Shown here piece by piece: positions 1 to 7,489 of a DNA stretch of 14,484 nucleotides; the stretch's first letter is position 1; the number at the start of each line of letters is the position of its first letter. A model generated the notes under the pieces. It saw only the letters and a program-made list of their open reading frames with translations. It ran no database searches and was not told the origin of the DNA. This DNA is from Acidobacteriota bacterium (GTDB lineage: Bacteria > Acidobacteriota > HRBIN11): NCBI GenBank assembly GCA_025061865.1, contig JANXAA010000017.1, forward strand, positions 1 through 14,484. The letters are read 5' to 3'. Made by a program: the position numbers and the translations under genes.

Positions 1-819
1 CGGCGTCGAGTTCACGCCCAAAACCCTGGCTTCGTCCATATCGGCCTCGACCTCAGGCCGGGTCTCCTCCTTGTCGAAGCAGGCCATCAGCCGGTTCGTG
101 TCCAAGTTCAGCTCCCGGATGATCGCCTGGAATCGATCCCGGAGATTCTCGACACGGATCTCGTTCTGACCCTGGAACAGGCGGCTATGGAGGTCCCAGT
201 AAGCCTTAGGATGGTACTTGTACACGCACAGGGCGGCGATGGAGGCCTTGAAGGCCCAAGCGTGGTTAGGGAGCGGGAACTGCTTGTAAATGAACTTGAC
301 CTTGTCTCCATATTGCTGGATCAGTTGAGACTCGATTTGCTCAAAGGCCCGTCGACAGAAGGGGCATTGGTAGTCGGAGTACTCGACGATGACGACCTTG
401 GCGTTAGGATTCCCCTTAAAGGGGCGGCCGTCGAGTTTGATCTTACTCATTCGTTCCTCGGCTCCCTGGGCGACCTTGGACCACAGGGCCTTCTGAGGGT
501 CCATCCGAAGGTCGTAGATGCAGTCCTGACAAAGGATCAAGAAACTCCCGTCCCGGCTGACAAAGACCGTCGTCTCTTGGGGTCGATTTTGAGCCGTATA
601 GGTCAGGGCGACTCGATAGAAAGGCATGGCCTTTTCTTCTGTCAAGGACTTTACCTGCAAGTCTTGGACCATAGGGAACATCGTCCGGATGTAGGTCAGG
701 ACCTTTGCCTGCAGTGTATCTGAGGGCGGAGCCGACTTTTGCTGGGCGATCAGCAACGAAGCCGTTAGCAGGGAGCCCATAACGACCCCCCCGCCGATCC
801 ACCGATAACGTCGAGACAT
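1..819 (-). CDS. DsbA-family thiol-disulfide oxidoreductase, C-terminus cut off
   Basis: The reading frame is open for 273 codons from ATG at 819 to the window edge. An AGGAGG ribosome-binding site lies 7 bases upstream of the ATG. The N-terminus (Arg-Arg-Tyr-Arg, then a hydrophobic stretch to about residue 25) looks like a signal peptide or membrane anchor, so the protein should act outside the cytoplasm. A separate N-terminal domain covers about residues 30-125. The thioredoxin-fold domain follows, with the active-site pair C152-P-F-C155 after the strand VVIVEYSDY. The Ser-Thr-Pro at 271-273, the last visible residues, fits the cis-proline loop of the fold. Family knowledge: such proteins oxidise or exchange disulfides in exported proteins. 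An extra CxxC (C97-Q-D-C100) in the N-terminal domain is unusual. The neighbouring reductase gene is divergent, across a 280-base spacer. The exact subfamily and partner are not determinable because the C-terminus is missing. Confidence 0.9.
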   Translation of the reverse strand, partial: MSRRYRWIGGGVVMGSLLTASLLIAQQKSAPPSDTLQAKVLTYIRTMFPMVQDLQVKSLTEEKAMPFYRVALTYTAQNRPQETTVFVSRDGSFLILCQDCIYDLRMDPQKALWSKVAQGAEERMSKIKLDGRPFKGNPNAKVVIVEYSDYQCPFCRRAFEQIESQLIQQYGDKVKFIYKQFPLPNHAWAFKASIAALCVYKYHPKAYWDLHSRLFQGQNEIRVENLRDRFQAIIRELNLDTNRLMACFDKEETRPEVEADMDEARVLGVNSTP

Positions 820-1028
820 CTGTGCCTCCTAAGAGAGTTTCCCTTACAGCTCATCATACCAAAGGTCCATCCCCTCAGGCAAATGGGTCGGAGTCCTGTC
901 GGCCTCTGATGACCCCACCATCCCTTTGTAGGGCGCATGCCCGCGTGCAGAAGTAAAGGGCTCAGCGCATAGAGTCTGGGTGACCCCGTTGTAGCGGGCG
1001 GGGCTGGGATTTTGGATCCCCAGGACCT

Positions 1029-1084
1029 CATCCTGGATCTTGCATTTCGCATCCTGCGTCTTGGATCCTATCTCCGACTCTCGA
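1029..1084 (+). repeat. Heptamer-periodic tract upstream of the reductase gene
   Basis: Eight consecutive 7-base units run without a break from 1029 to 1084. The first and fourth are exactly CATCCTG and the others are variants such as GATCTTG and CATTTCG. The tract ends one base before the GGGGTGG ribosome-binding region of the reductase gene. The stretch 1023-1045 matches 7644-7666 at 21 of 23 bases, so this is a dispersed repeat and not chance composition. Function is unknown. Confidence 0.75.
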
Positions 1085-1099
1085 GGGGTGGAAGACCGG

Positions 1100-1855
1100 A
1101 TGCCGGTCAAGAATCGAGAAGTCGCCGCCGGCGCGTTCCGGGACCGATGGGCCGTCATCACGGGGGCGTCGAGTCCCGTCGGATTGGCCGTGGCGACCCA
1201 CCTGATGAGCGTTCACGGGATGCGGGGGGTCTTACACTGTCGGGCCCACCGCCGGCCCCTCGTCCAGTTGGTCGAACGTCTCCGCCGGCAGGGCCTCGAC
1301 GTCCCCGTCCTGATCACGCAGGCCGACTTAGCCGATCCCCGCGCCTTGGAACGGTGGATCGCTTACGTCCGCCGACAGGTCGACCACGTGGGCGTCCTTT
1401 TCTTCAACGCCGCTAACTTTTACAAGACCCCTTGGGCCCAGATGAAGTGGCGAGACTTTCTCCGCATGATGACCCTGCACGGGTGGGCACCCATCCGGAT
1501 AATTCAAAAGTTCTACGAAAAGATGGAACCCCCCGCTCGGGTCATCTTCATGGTAGACGCGGGTATCGAGCAGGGCTATCCGGCCTACGCGGCCTACACG
1601 GCCTCAAAGGCCGTCATGGCTCACTGGACTCGCCTGTTGGCTCGGGTCCTATCGCCCTGGGTCACCGTCCACGCCATCGCCCCTTACTGGATCCGTCGGG
1701 AAGACGAGGCCTCGGAGCCGGTCCTCTTGCGCATTACCCGGGGAGAGCCCGCTTCCCTGGTAACCCTCCTGCGAGCCGTGGACCTCATCCTTGAGGGCGG
1801 TGGGGCCATGACGGGCCAGGTCCTGTGGATGGACAGCGGCCGCTGGCTGGGATGA
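1100..1855 (+). CDS. Short-chain dehydrogenase/reductase, pteridine-reductase-like
   Basis: This 251-residue protein has the usual length of a classical SDR. The NAD(P)-binding glycine motif is T21-G-A-S-S-P-V-G28. The usual NNAG is replaced by F-N103-A-A-N106-F-Y. The catalytic Tyr and Lys are Y166 and K170 (AYTASKA). Thirteen residues before Y166, where most SDRs have the catalytic serine, there is D153 (FMVDAG). The Asp-x12-Tyr-x3-Lys arrangement is that of trypanosomatid pteridine reductase PTR1 and its bacterial FolM-type relatives, so a dihydropterin substrate is plausible but inferred. I chose ATG 1100 because GAGGGGTGG lies just upstream; an in-frame ATG at 1040 would translate the heptamer repeat. 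The gene converges on the zinc-ribbon gene with 26 bases between stops. Other SDR substrates cannot be excluded. Confidence 0.85.
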   Translation: MPVKNREVAAGAFRDRWAVITGASSPVGLAVATHLMSVHGMRGVLHCRAHRRPLVQLVERLRRQGLDVPVLITQADLADPRALERWIAYVRRQVDHVGVLFFNAANFYKTPWAQMKWRDFLRMMTLHGWAPIRIIQKFYEKMEPPARVIFMVDAGIEQGYPAYAAYTASKAVMAHWTRLLARVLSPWVTVHAIAPYWIRREDEASEPVLLRITRGEPASLVTLLRAVDLILEGGGAMTGQVLWMDSGRWLG

Positions 1856-1861
1856 CCCCCG

Positions 1862-1884
1862 TAGGGCAGGCGCCTCACTGCCTA
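1862..1884. terminator. Weak hairpin between convergent genes
   Basis: TAGGGCAG (1862-1869) can pair with CTGCCTA (1878-1884), giving a 7-bp stem with one bulged G and an 8-base loop. It lies between the stops of the convergent reductase and zinc-ribbon genes and overlaps the zinc-ribbon stop codon. There is no T-run on either strand, so a terminator role is only suggested by position. Confidence 0.25.
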
Positions 1885-2085
1885 TCTGCCAAGTACATCG
1901 ATGTCTTTCCCACAGGCGGGACACCGGGTTCGCCGTTGAGTCACCGGCCATTCGGCCCCGCAATAGGGGCATGGAACCTGCGTGCGGGCCCCACATCGGA
2001 AGCAGAAACGGGCCCCGTAAGGAAGAGTCTCCCCACAGACCGGACATCCGAGGGCGTCTTCTAACTCTCCAACGGACCGCATCAT
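1882..2085 (-). CDS. Small double zinc-ribbon protein
   Basis: This is a 67-residue protein almost entirely made of two zinc ribbons. The first is C14-x2-C17, ten residues, C28-x2-C31. The second is C39-x2-C42, twelve residues, C55-x2-C58. Eight cysteines in four CxxC knuckles should bind two zinc ions. Such stand-alone double ribbons usually mediate protein or nucleic-acid contacts, but no specific role can be assigned. It is the last gene of a minus-strand run after secA and the helical protein, 72 bases downstream of the latter. Two ATG codons in tandem (2085 and 2082) are possible starts. The only ribosome-binding-site-like GGAG lies about 14 bases upstream, so the start is uncertain. Confidence 0.75.
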   Translation of the reverse strand: MMRSVGELEDALGCPVCGETLPYGARFCFRCGARTQVPCPYCGAEWPVTQRRTRCPACGKDIDVLGR

Positions 2086-2157
2086 CGGAAACTGAGAGCT
2101 CCGTCCTTAAAAGTCCCCGACGCCTGACGTCCACCCAGCACCCCAATACCGAACCCC

Positions 2158-2661
2158 TCACGAGTGCCCCGTCATCTCCGTGCGTTGGTCGAAGAGTGTT
2201 TGAATCCGTTGGACGGCCTCGGTGAGGTCCCGGAGGTAAAGGCCGGGGTCGATAGCTGACATCATCTCGCCCATCAGATGTTCCAGGTCCTGCAGGGCCT
2301 GGATAAGGGCCGTGTCCAACTCGTAGAGGCGGGCCTTCTGCTCGACGGTCAGGGGGCCTCGGCTAAAGAAGTCCGCATATGTGTAATCGGCCGTCCGGAG
2401 TCGGTCGGCCAAGTGGGTCATCCGGCGGGCCAGAAACTCGACGTCGTCGATTAGGTCGACCCGGCTCCTGCGGAGGAGGAGATTGCGGAATGTACTTAAC
2501 TGTTCCCGGTGGCAGTCCAGTTCGTCGGCCAGGTAGGCCCGCAGGCGGTGGTCTGTCTGGGTGGCCACTCCGGCCTCTTGGTAGCCCCGAACGTCAGGCA
2601 AACGGGCTCCCAGGGCTTTTCGAAAGCGTTGTTCGTACTGCTTCAGATTCAGCCGCGCCAA
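2158..2661 (-). CDS. Unknown helical protein downstream of secA
   Basis: The frame encodes 167 residues from TTG at 2661 and I do not recognise the family. The sequence is charged and lacks Cys clusters, signal peptide or membrane segments. Leu/Glu/Arg-rich stretches (for example around ELDCHREQLSTFRNLLLRR and LYELDTALIQALQDLEHL) predict long helices, probably a coiled-coil or helical bundle. The TTG start at 2661 is preceded by a strong GGGAGGGG at ideal distance. The frame also extends to a TTG at 2727 with a weaker AGGA, which would add 22 residues translated through one arm of the 18-bp inverted repeat, so I prefer 2661. Position between secA and a zinc ribbon on the same strand suggests co-transcription, though a role in secretion is only a guess. 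Confidence 0.7.
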   Translation of the reverse strand: MARLNLKQYEQRFRKALGARLPDVRGYQEAGVATQTDHRLRAYLADELDCHREQLSTFRNLLLRRSRVDLIDDVEFLARRMTHLADRLRTADYTYADFFSRGPLTVEQKARLYELDTALIQALQDLEHLMGEMMSAIDPGLYLRDLTEAVQRIQTLFDQRTEMTGHS

Positions 2662-2687
2662 TGACCCCTCCCGTAGGAAGGCAGGAA

Positions 2688-2765
2688 AGCCATCGGGCAG
2701 TAGAGTAGAACGGGGGGATACGTCCAAGGATTCCTATCGCCTGCATCCTCTACTGCCCGATGGCT
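2688..2765. repeat. Perfect 18-bp inverted repeat after secA
   Basis: AGCCATCGGGCAGTAGAG at 2688-2705 is the exact reverse complement of 2748-2765, with a 42-base spacer. It lies between the secA stop (2772) and the strong ribosome-binding site of the next minus-strand gene. Neither side has a T-run and the loop is long, so it is not a standard intrinsic terminator. An RNA-processing or attenuation hairpin, or the ends of a tiny mobile element, are alternatives. Confidence 0.85.
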
Positions 2766-2771
2766 CACTCC

Positions 2772-5603
2772 CTAAGCAGTCTCCCGAAGGAGACAGCACT
2801 TTTTGTACTTCTTGCCGCTCCCGCATGGACAAGGGTCGTTGCGACCGACCTTCGGCTGAGTCCGCCGGAAGGTCTTCGGGATACCCCCCGCGGCGGCCTC
2901 GGCCGGTTCGTCGTCGACGACAGCCGTCGCCGTCGCCGCTGTCCGAGCCGTCGGGCGCTGGACCTCTGGACGGGACATCTGGTACCGCCGAGGCGTCCGG
3001 CGTCGGACGACGGCCGTCTCGGGGACCTCAACCTGGACCCAGTAGACGTACCGGAGGGCCGTCTCCTCGGCGCGGTCGAGCATCTCTTCAAACAGGTGGA
3101 AGCTCTCCCGCTTGAATTCGACGAGGGGATCTCGCTGGCCGAACCCCCGCAGGCCGATCGTGTCTCGCAGGAGGTCGAGGGCGTACAGGTGTTCTTTCCA
3201 GTGGGTATCGATGACATAAAGGACGACGTCCCGCAGAAAGGCGTTCCACCGGTCGGCGTCTGGGACGAGGGCGGCCTTCGCCCGGAGGCGTTCCCGGAGC
3301 TGTTCGACGAGCCAGTCCTGGAGCGCCGCCGGGCTCATGACGTGGGCTTCCGTCGCCAACCGGTAGAGTTCGTCGGAAGCGACGTTCCACTGAAAGACCT
3401 CGTGAATACCATGGGCCAGGCTTGTCCAATCCCAGTCCGGCGGGTCCCGCCGCTCGGGACAAGCCTCGGCGACGAGGCGTCCGACGACATTCTCCAGGGC
3501 GTTGTCCAGGAAGTCCGAGACGTAAGCCCCACCGACCATGATGCGGTGCCGCAAGCCGTAAATGAGCTCCCGCTGGCGGTTCATGACGTCGTCGTATTCC
3601 AGTAGGTGCTTCCGGATGTCGAAGTGCCACTGCTCGACCTTCTTCTGGGCGTTCTCGATGAGACGCGTGATGGTTCGATGCTCGATGGGCTCGTCGTCCG
3701 GCATCCCGAGTCGGTGCATCAACCGCTTGAGGCGGTCTCCGCCAAAAAGACGCAAAAGTTCATCCTCTAAGGAAAGGAAGAATTGAGACGACCCGGGGTC
3801 GCCCTGCCGACCGGCCCGACCCCGAAGCTGATTGTCAATCCGGCGGGCCTCGTGACGTTCCGTCCCGATGATGTGGAGGCCGCCGAGCTGGACAACCTTC
3901 TCGTGGTCTCGGGCGCATTCCTCCCGGATCCGGATCATCTCGGAAATGACCGACAGGTCCAGGCCATCGATTTCCTGGGCCATCTTGCGGGCCGTCTCGA
4001 GGTCGTCCCGGAGGACGGCCTTAATGAAGAGCTCGACCCGCCAGTCGTAGCGACTGAGACCCTGACGCTCGAGAAGCTTGGCACAGAGGGCCTCGGGGTT
4101 ACCGCCCAGGATAATGTCCGTCCCCCGGCCCGCCATGTTAGTGGCAATAGTCACGGCCCCGCTCCGACCCGCCTGGGCGACGATCTCGGCCTCCTTTTCG
4201 TGATACTTGGCGTTGAGGACGACGTGGGGGATGCCCTCCCGGCGGAGGAGCTGGCTCAGACGCTCGGACTTCTCGATAGACGTCGTCCCGACGAGGATGG
4301 GCCGGCCCATTTCGTGGAGCTCCTGGATGGCTCGGACGACAGCTCGGAACTTGGCATTCTCTGTCTTGTAGATGACGTCGGGGTATTCGGTCCGCCGGAG
4401 GGGCTTGTTGGTCGGGATGACGACGACGTCAAGATTGTAGATCTTCTCGAACTCGGCCGCCTCGGTCGCCGCCGTCCCCGTCATCCCGGCCAGCTTCTTG
4501 TACATCCGGAAGTAGTTCTGGATCGTGATGGTCGCCAACGTCTGGTTTTCCGTCTCGATGCGGACGCCTTCCTTGGCCTCGAGGGCCTGATGGAGGCCGT
4601 CGCTATACCGACGGCCCGGCATCAGACGGCCTGTGAACTCGTCGACGAGGATGACCTTGCCGTCTTTGACGATGTAATCGACCTCATTCTTAAACAGGTG
4701 GTGGGCCCGGATGGCCTGGATGACGCCTTGGAGGTCGTCCAGGTGGCGGGGGTCGTAAAGGTTCTCGATACGGAGAAGGTCTTCGACGTGGTGGACGCCT
4801 GTCTCAGTCAAGGTGACCGTCTTGCGCTTCTCGTCCAGCTCGAAGTCCTCGCCGGGCCGGAGCCGACGGGCCACACGGTCGTAGACATAATACCGGGACG
4901 TGTCCTCCTCGACAGGGCCCGAAATGATGAGCGGCGTCCGAGCCTCGTCGATGAGGATGCTGTCGACCTCGTCGACGATGGCGTAGTGGTGACCCCGCTG
5001 GACCCTGTCCTCGAGACGAACCTTCATGTTGTCCCGCAGGTAGTCGAAGCCGAACTCGTTGTTCGTCCCGTAAGTGATATCGCTGGTATAGGCCCGACGA
5101 CGCTCCTCGTCGTTCATGTCGTGCTGGATGACGCCGACGGTCAAGCCCAAGAACTCGTAGACGGGGCCCATCCAGTAGCGATCCCGCTTGGCCAGGTAGT
5201 CGTTAACGGTGACGATGTGAACGCCCTGACCCGTCAGGGCATTGAGATAGGCCGGGAGCGTGGCGACCAGCGTCTTCCCTTCGCCCGTCGCCATCTCAGC
5301 GATCTTGCCCTCGTGGAGGACGATCCCGCCCATCAGCTGGACGTCAAAGTGGCGCATGTTGAGGACCCGTCGGGCCGTCTCCCGGACGGCGGCAAAGGCC
5401 TCGACGAGGAGGTCGTCCAACGTTTCACCCGCGGCCAGACGGTGGCGGAACTCGTCAGTCTTGGCTCGGAGCTCGGCGTCCGAGAGCCTCTGCATGTCGG
5501 CTTCTAAGGCGTTGATCCGAGCGACGACCCGGCGGAGTCGCCGAATTTCCCGTTCGTTCTTAGTCCCGAAGATCTTGCCGAGGACGATCGTGAGGAGCGA
5601 CAT
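2772..5603 (-). CDS. secA: Preprotein translocase ATPase SecA
   Basis: SecA is the cytoplasmic ATPase that drives unfolded preproteins through SecYEG. At 943 residues it is slightly longer than E. coli SecA (901). The Walker A motif is at 104-111 (MATGEGKT) and the DEAD-type Walker B is D211-E-V-D214, followed by ILIDEARTPLIISGP. The second helicase domain shows the conserved LRGRAGRQGDPGSSQFF. The C-terminus carries a variable Arg/Ala/Pro-rich linker and then the zinc-binding SEC-C motif C925-x-C927-x8-C936-C937, where the last ligand is Cys and not the more usual His. ATG 5603 is preceded by AAGG, a modest ribosome-binding site. The gene heads a minus-strand run with two small genes. A weak sigma-70-like match 115 to 150 bases upstream may be its promoter. 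Confidence 0.98.
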   Translation of the reverse strand: MSLLTIVLGKIFGTKNEREIRRLRRVVARINALEADMQRLSDAELRAKTDEFRHRLAAGETLDDLLVEAFAAVRETARRVLNMRHFDVQLMGGIVLHEGKIAEMATGEGKTLVATLPAYLNALTGQGVHIVTVNDYLAKRDRYWMGPVYEFLGLTVGVIQHDMNDEERRRAYTSDITYGTNNEFGFDYLRDNMKVRLEDRVQRGHHYAIVDEVDSILIDEARTPLIISGPVEEDTSRYYVYDRVARRLRPGEDFELDEKRKTVTLTETGVHHVEDLLRIENLYDPRHLDDLQGVIQAIRAHHLFKNEVDYIVKDGKVILVDEFTGRLMPGRRYSDGLHQALEAKEGVRIETENQTLATITIQNYFRMYKKLAGMTGTAATEAAEFEKIYNLDVVVIPTNKPLRRTEYPDVIYKTENAKFRAVVRAIQELHEMGRPILVGTTSIEKSERLSQLLRREGIPHVVLNAKYHEKEAEIVAQAGRSGAVTIATNMAGRGTDIILGGNPEALCAKLLERQGLSRYDWRVELFIKAVLRDDLETARKMAQEIDGLDLSVISEMIRIREECARDHEKVVQLGGLHIIGTERHEARRIDNQLRGRAGRQGDPGSSQFFLSLEDELLRLFGGDRLKRLMHRLGMPDDEPIEHRTITRLIENAQKKVEQWHFDIRKHLLEYDDVMNRQRELIYGLRHRIMVGGAYVSDFLDNALENVVGRLVAEACPERRDPPDWDWTSLAHGIHEVFQWNVASDELYRLATEAHVMSPAALQDWLVEQLRERLRAKAALVPDADRWNAFLRDVVLYVIDTHWKEHLYALDLLRDTIGLRGFGQRDPLVEFKRESFHLFEEMLDRAEETALRYVYWVQVEVPETAVVRRRTPRRYQMSRPEVQRPTARTAATATAVVDDEPAEAAAGGIPKTFRRTQPKVGRNDPCPCGSGKKYKKCCLLRETA

Positions 5604-5724
5604 GGTCGTGCCTTGGGTTGGGTGTACGTTTCAGGGGGGTTTGGGACGGCGGTCAGGGACCCCGCAGAGACTTCCTCCCTACCCCCCCGATCCCTAATGA
5701 CGCCGGATTGAATCTATCTAATTG

Positions 5725-5753
5725 ATCATCGCTCCGTGACGTCTAAAAAGCAA
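5725..5753 (-). promoter_or_regulatory. Possible secA promoter (weak)
   Basis: On the minus strand, TTGCTT (5753-5748) and GATGAT (5730-5725) are separated by exactly 17 bases. They match the -35 and -10 consensus at 3 and 4 of 6 positions. This would give a leader of roughly 115 bases before secA. The match is weak and chance is a fair alternative. Confidence 0.2.
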
Positions 5754-5833
5754 CCGACCCCCATGCGGACCTATTACCACCGGGGGCGGCTTTGCTTTCT
5801 ATAAACCATGCCCGGTCAGGCGGACAGAGGGTT

Positions 5834-5881
5834 GGGGATCAGGGGTCGAAGGATCAGGGTTTTCCCTGACCCCTTGACCCC
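5834..5881. repeat. Nested dyad in the secA upstream spacer
   Basis: The inner hairpin is TCAGGG (5854-5859) and CCCTGA (5864-5869) around a TTTT loop. Outer arms 5834-5847 and 5868-5881 pair at 11 of 14 positions and share bases with the inner stem, so the two folds compete. There is no T-run after the hairpin on either strand. Confidence 0.5.
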
Positions 5882-5945
5882 TTCCCGCCTCAGGGAGGGT
5901 GCCCGGGGGGTCCTCCGAGAAAGGCTCGGGCAGGCCGCCGAATGT

Positions 5946-5969
5946 CTTCGTACCCAACTTCGTACCCAA
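5946..5969. repeat. 12-base exact tandem duplication
   Basis: CTTCGTACCCAA occurs twice head to tail (5946-5957 and 5958-5969). On the minus strand it would read as a repeated Leu-Gly-Thr-Lys in an open but unsupported frame. It lies within the long spacer upstream of secA. Confidence 0.8.
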
Positions 5970-6127
5970 CCTGAGATTCCATGGGACCCAGGCGAAGTTC
6001 TCGACTCCGGATGGCCAGAAACTCTGCTTGCTCCTGAAGTTTCCAGCCGGCCTATCGGGACGACGGGGCCAAGTCAACTCCCGACGTCCGACACAGGTGG
6101 TCGCCTTTCCCTCGCGTCTTCACGAAT

Positions 6128-7468
6128 TCACGGCGTGGCGATCCGGAAGTGGACGGTCCGGCCCGCCCGGCGCACGGCCCACCGGATGGGGAGGACCCGG
6201 TCGGCCCGGAGGCGCCGGTCCATTGCTTGCCGGACGGCCTGTTCGAATTCTTGGGCGTCCTTTTCCGACGCCCAGCGGGTCACCGCCTGCCACGTCCAGC
6301 CCTGGGGGTCGGTCTGAACTAAGACACTCATGTCGCCGTCCCATCCGTCAGCAGCTTGGGCGGCCGTCGGCCGGTCCGTGAAGTGTTCCAGCCATACGAG
6401 CCAGCTCAGCTCTCCCACTCGGTCCCGATCGAAGACTTTTCCATCGACCCACATCGGCGGCGGCACGGGTCGACCGGGTCGGTCCTGAAAATAGCGCTCG
6501 GGATGAAGGAGCTGGCTCGTGTCAGCCGGCGGGCGTCGGTAGAGGTCGTTGACGCCGGCCCAGCCGTCCCGTCGAAAGGCGGCCAGGACCAGCCGGAGGC
6601 CGTCGATGTAAGGAGCGACAAACAGCCGGACGAGCCAGGGCGGATACCGAGCGTCGCCGACGGGGAGGTCGGCCAAGATCTCCAGGAGCTGGTCCATAGT
6701 CTCGGGGTCGGCCCCCAGGAGGTCGGCCAGCGACGTCGTGTCCAGGTTCATTGTCTCCATCCAGTACTGGAGCATGACGAGGGTTGCGTCGCCCTCGGCG
6801 ACGGCCTGCCGGGCCATGCGGGCTTCCCCGTCCTGCTGGACTTCCCGGCCATACAGATAAGACGCCAGGTCCAAATTTTGGTCGACCAGGGCGTGAGCGA
6901 GCTCGTGGACGATGATCAACCGTTCGGTGAAGCCCCGCACGTCCTGACGCCAAAACAGGGTGCGGGTCCGGGGGTCATAGACCCCAACGACCTGGTTGCG
7001 GTAGAGGTCCTCTAAGAGGGGCCACAGGCTTTGACCGGCCTCCAAGAGACCTAAGAGCTGGAGGACCTTTTCGCTAGCCTGATACCGACGGGCTTGCTCT
7101 TTCCGATCGGTCTCTAAAAGTTGGCGTAGCGTTTCGTCTGTCAGGGTTTTCGTGACCAGCCGGTGGCGGAATCGGAGTTGACGGATCCGCGCAGCGGCGT
7201 CCATCAGGGTCTGGAGGGCCTCCGGGGGCGACGCGATGGGAACTGGCCCGATTTGAAGAGAAAGGTCCCAGGTACCGGGTTTCGGGTGCCAGAAAGAAGG
7301 GCTTGCAGGCCACGGACCCCAAACGGGAGAGGGCGAGCGAAGGCCGATCAGCTCCTCCTGGACTGAGGACGCATTCAAGGCCGGAGTAAGCTTCCCATGG
7401 CCGCTCCCCGACCCGACGACAAGGGCGAGACCGACAAGGGCGAGGCCGACCCATCGAAGGCGTAGCAT
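6128..7468 (-). CDS. Exported zinc-metallopeptidase-like protein (gluzincin type)
   Basis: This 446-residue protein starts at ATG 7468 with a very strong AGGAGGGG ribosome-binding site. Residues 1-24 look like a signal peptide (Arg-rich start, then a Leu/Val/Gly/Ala core), so export is likely. The zinc-binding motif H188-E-L-A-H192 sits in IIVHELAHALVDQNLDL. About 33 residues later A-V-A-E225-G-D-A provides a glutamate that could be the third zinc ligand, the pattern of gluzincins. The preceding VGVYDPRTRTLFW strand fits the edge strand next to such active sites. The C-terminal half has no motif I can name. Proteins with HELxHALxDQ and a downstream EGDA are known as uncharacterised putative peptidases, and the substrate is unknown. 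The gene is divergent from the sugar nucleotidyltransferase, and 524 bases separate its end from secA. Confidence 0.75.
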   Translation of the reverse strand: MLRLRWVGLALVGLALVVGSGSGHGKLTPALNASSVQEELIGLRSPSPVWGPWPASPSFWHPKPGTWDLSLQIGPVPIASPPEALQTLMDAAARIRQLRFRHRLVTKTLTDETLRQLLETDRKEQARRYQASEKVLQLLGLLEAGQSLWPLLEDLYRNQVVGVYDPRTRTLFWRQDVRGFTERLIIVHELAHALVDQNLDLASYLYGREVQQDGEARMARQAVAEGDATLVMLQYWMETMNLDTTSLADLLGADPETMDQLLEILADLPVGDARYPPWLVRLFVAPYIDGLRLVLAAFRRDGWAGVNDLYRRPPADTSQLLHPERYFQDRPGRPVPPPMWVDGKVFDRDRVGELSWLVWLEHFTDRPTAAQAADGWDGDMSVLVQTDPQGWTWQAVTRWASEKDAQEFEQAVRQAMDRRLRADRVLPIRWAVRRAGRTVHFRIATP

Positions 7469-7489
7469 ACGCGCCCCTCCTGTATGGGT

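Larger units (their letters stand above)
5604..6127. other. 524-base spacer between metallopeptidase gene and secA
   Basis: I see no convincing gene here. Short open frames exist on both strands but have biased, low-complexity translations and no ribosome-binding site. The secA-proximal part (5690-5810) is locally AT-rich, which fits a promoter region. The middle holds the nested GGGGATCAGGGGTC dyad (5834-5881). Further on is an exact 12-base tandem duplication (5946-5969). The region 5930-6077 reads smoothly on the minus strand and could be a decayed gene or dispersed repeat. Confidence 0.6.

Noticed and set aside
1029..1084. Heptamer arrays as a CRISPR or coding repeat
   Set aside because: The units are 7 bases and degenerate with no spacers of CRISPR length. 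In frame they interrupt the preferred start and resemble no protein repeat.
1040..1099. Earlier ATG start for the reductase
   Set aside because: It would translate the heptamer tract, lacks a ribosome-binding site, and adds residues not expected in an SDR, whose Rossmann strand comes about 15 residues after ATG 1100.
2760..5507. Long plus-strand open frames (281 and 574 codons) across secA
   Set aside because: They lie antisense to an unambiguous SecA. Their translations are Asp/Val/Gly/Leu-rich shadows of its codon bias, with no domain.
5854..5869. TCAGGG-TTTT-CCCTGA as an intrinsic terminator
   Set aside because: The stem is only 6 bp and no T-run follows on either strand. It lies about 250 bases past the metallopeptidase stop.
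5808..6381. Plus-strand open frames in and beyond the secA upstream spacer
   Set aside because: They have no ribosome-binding site, Arg/Pro/Gly-rich translations, and overlap the metallopeptidase gene antisense.
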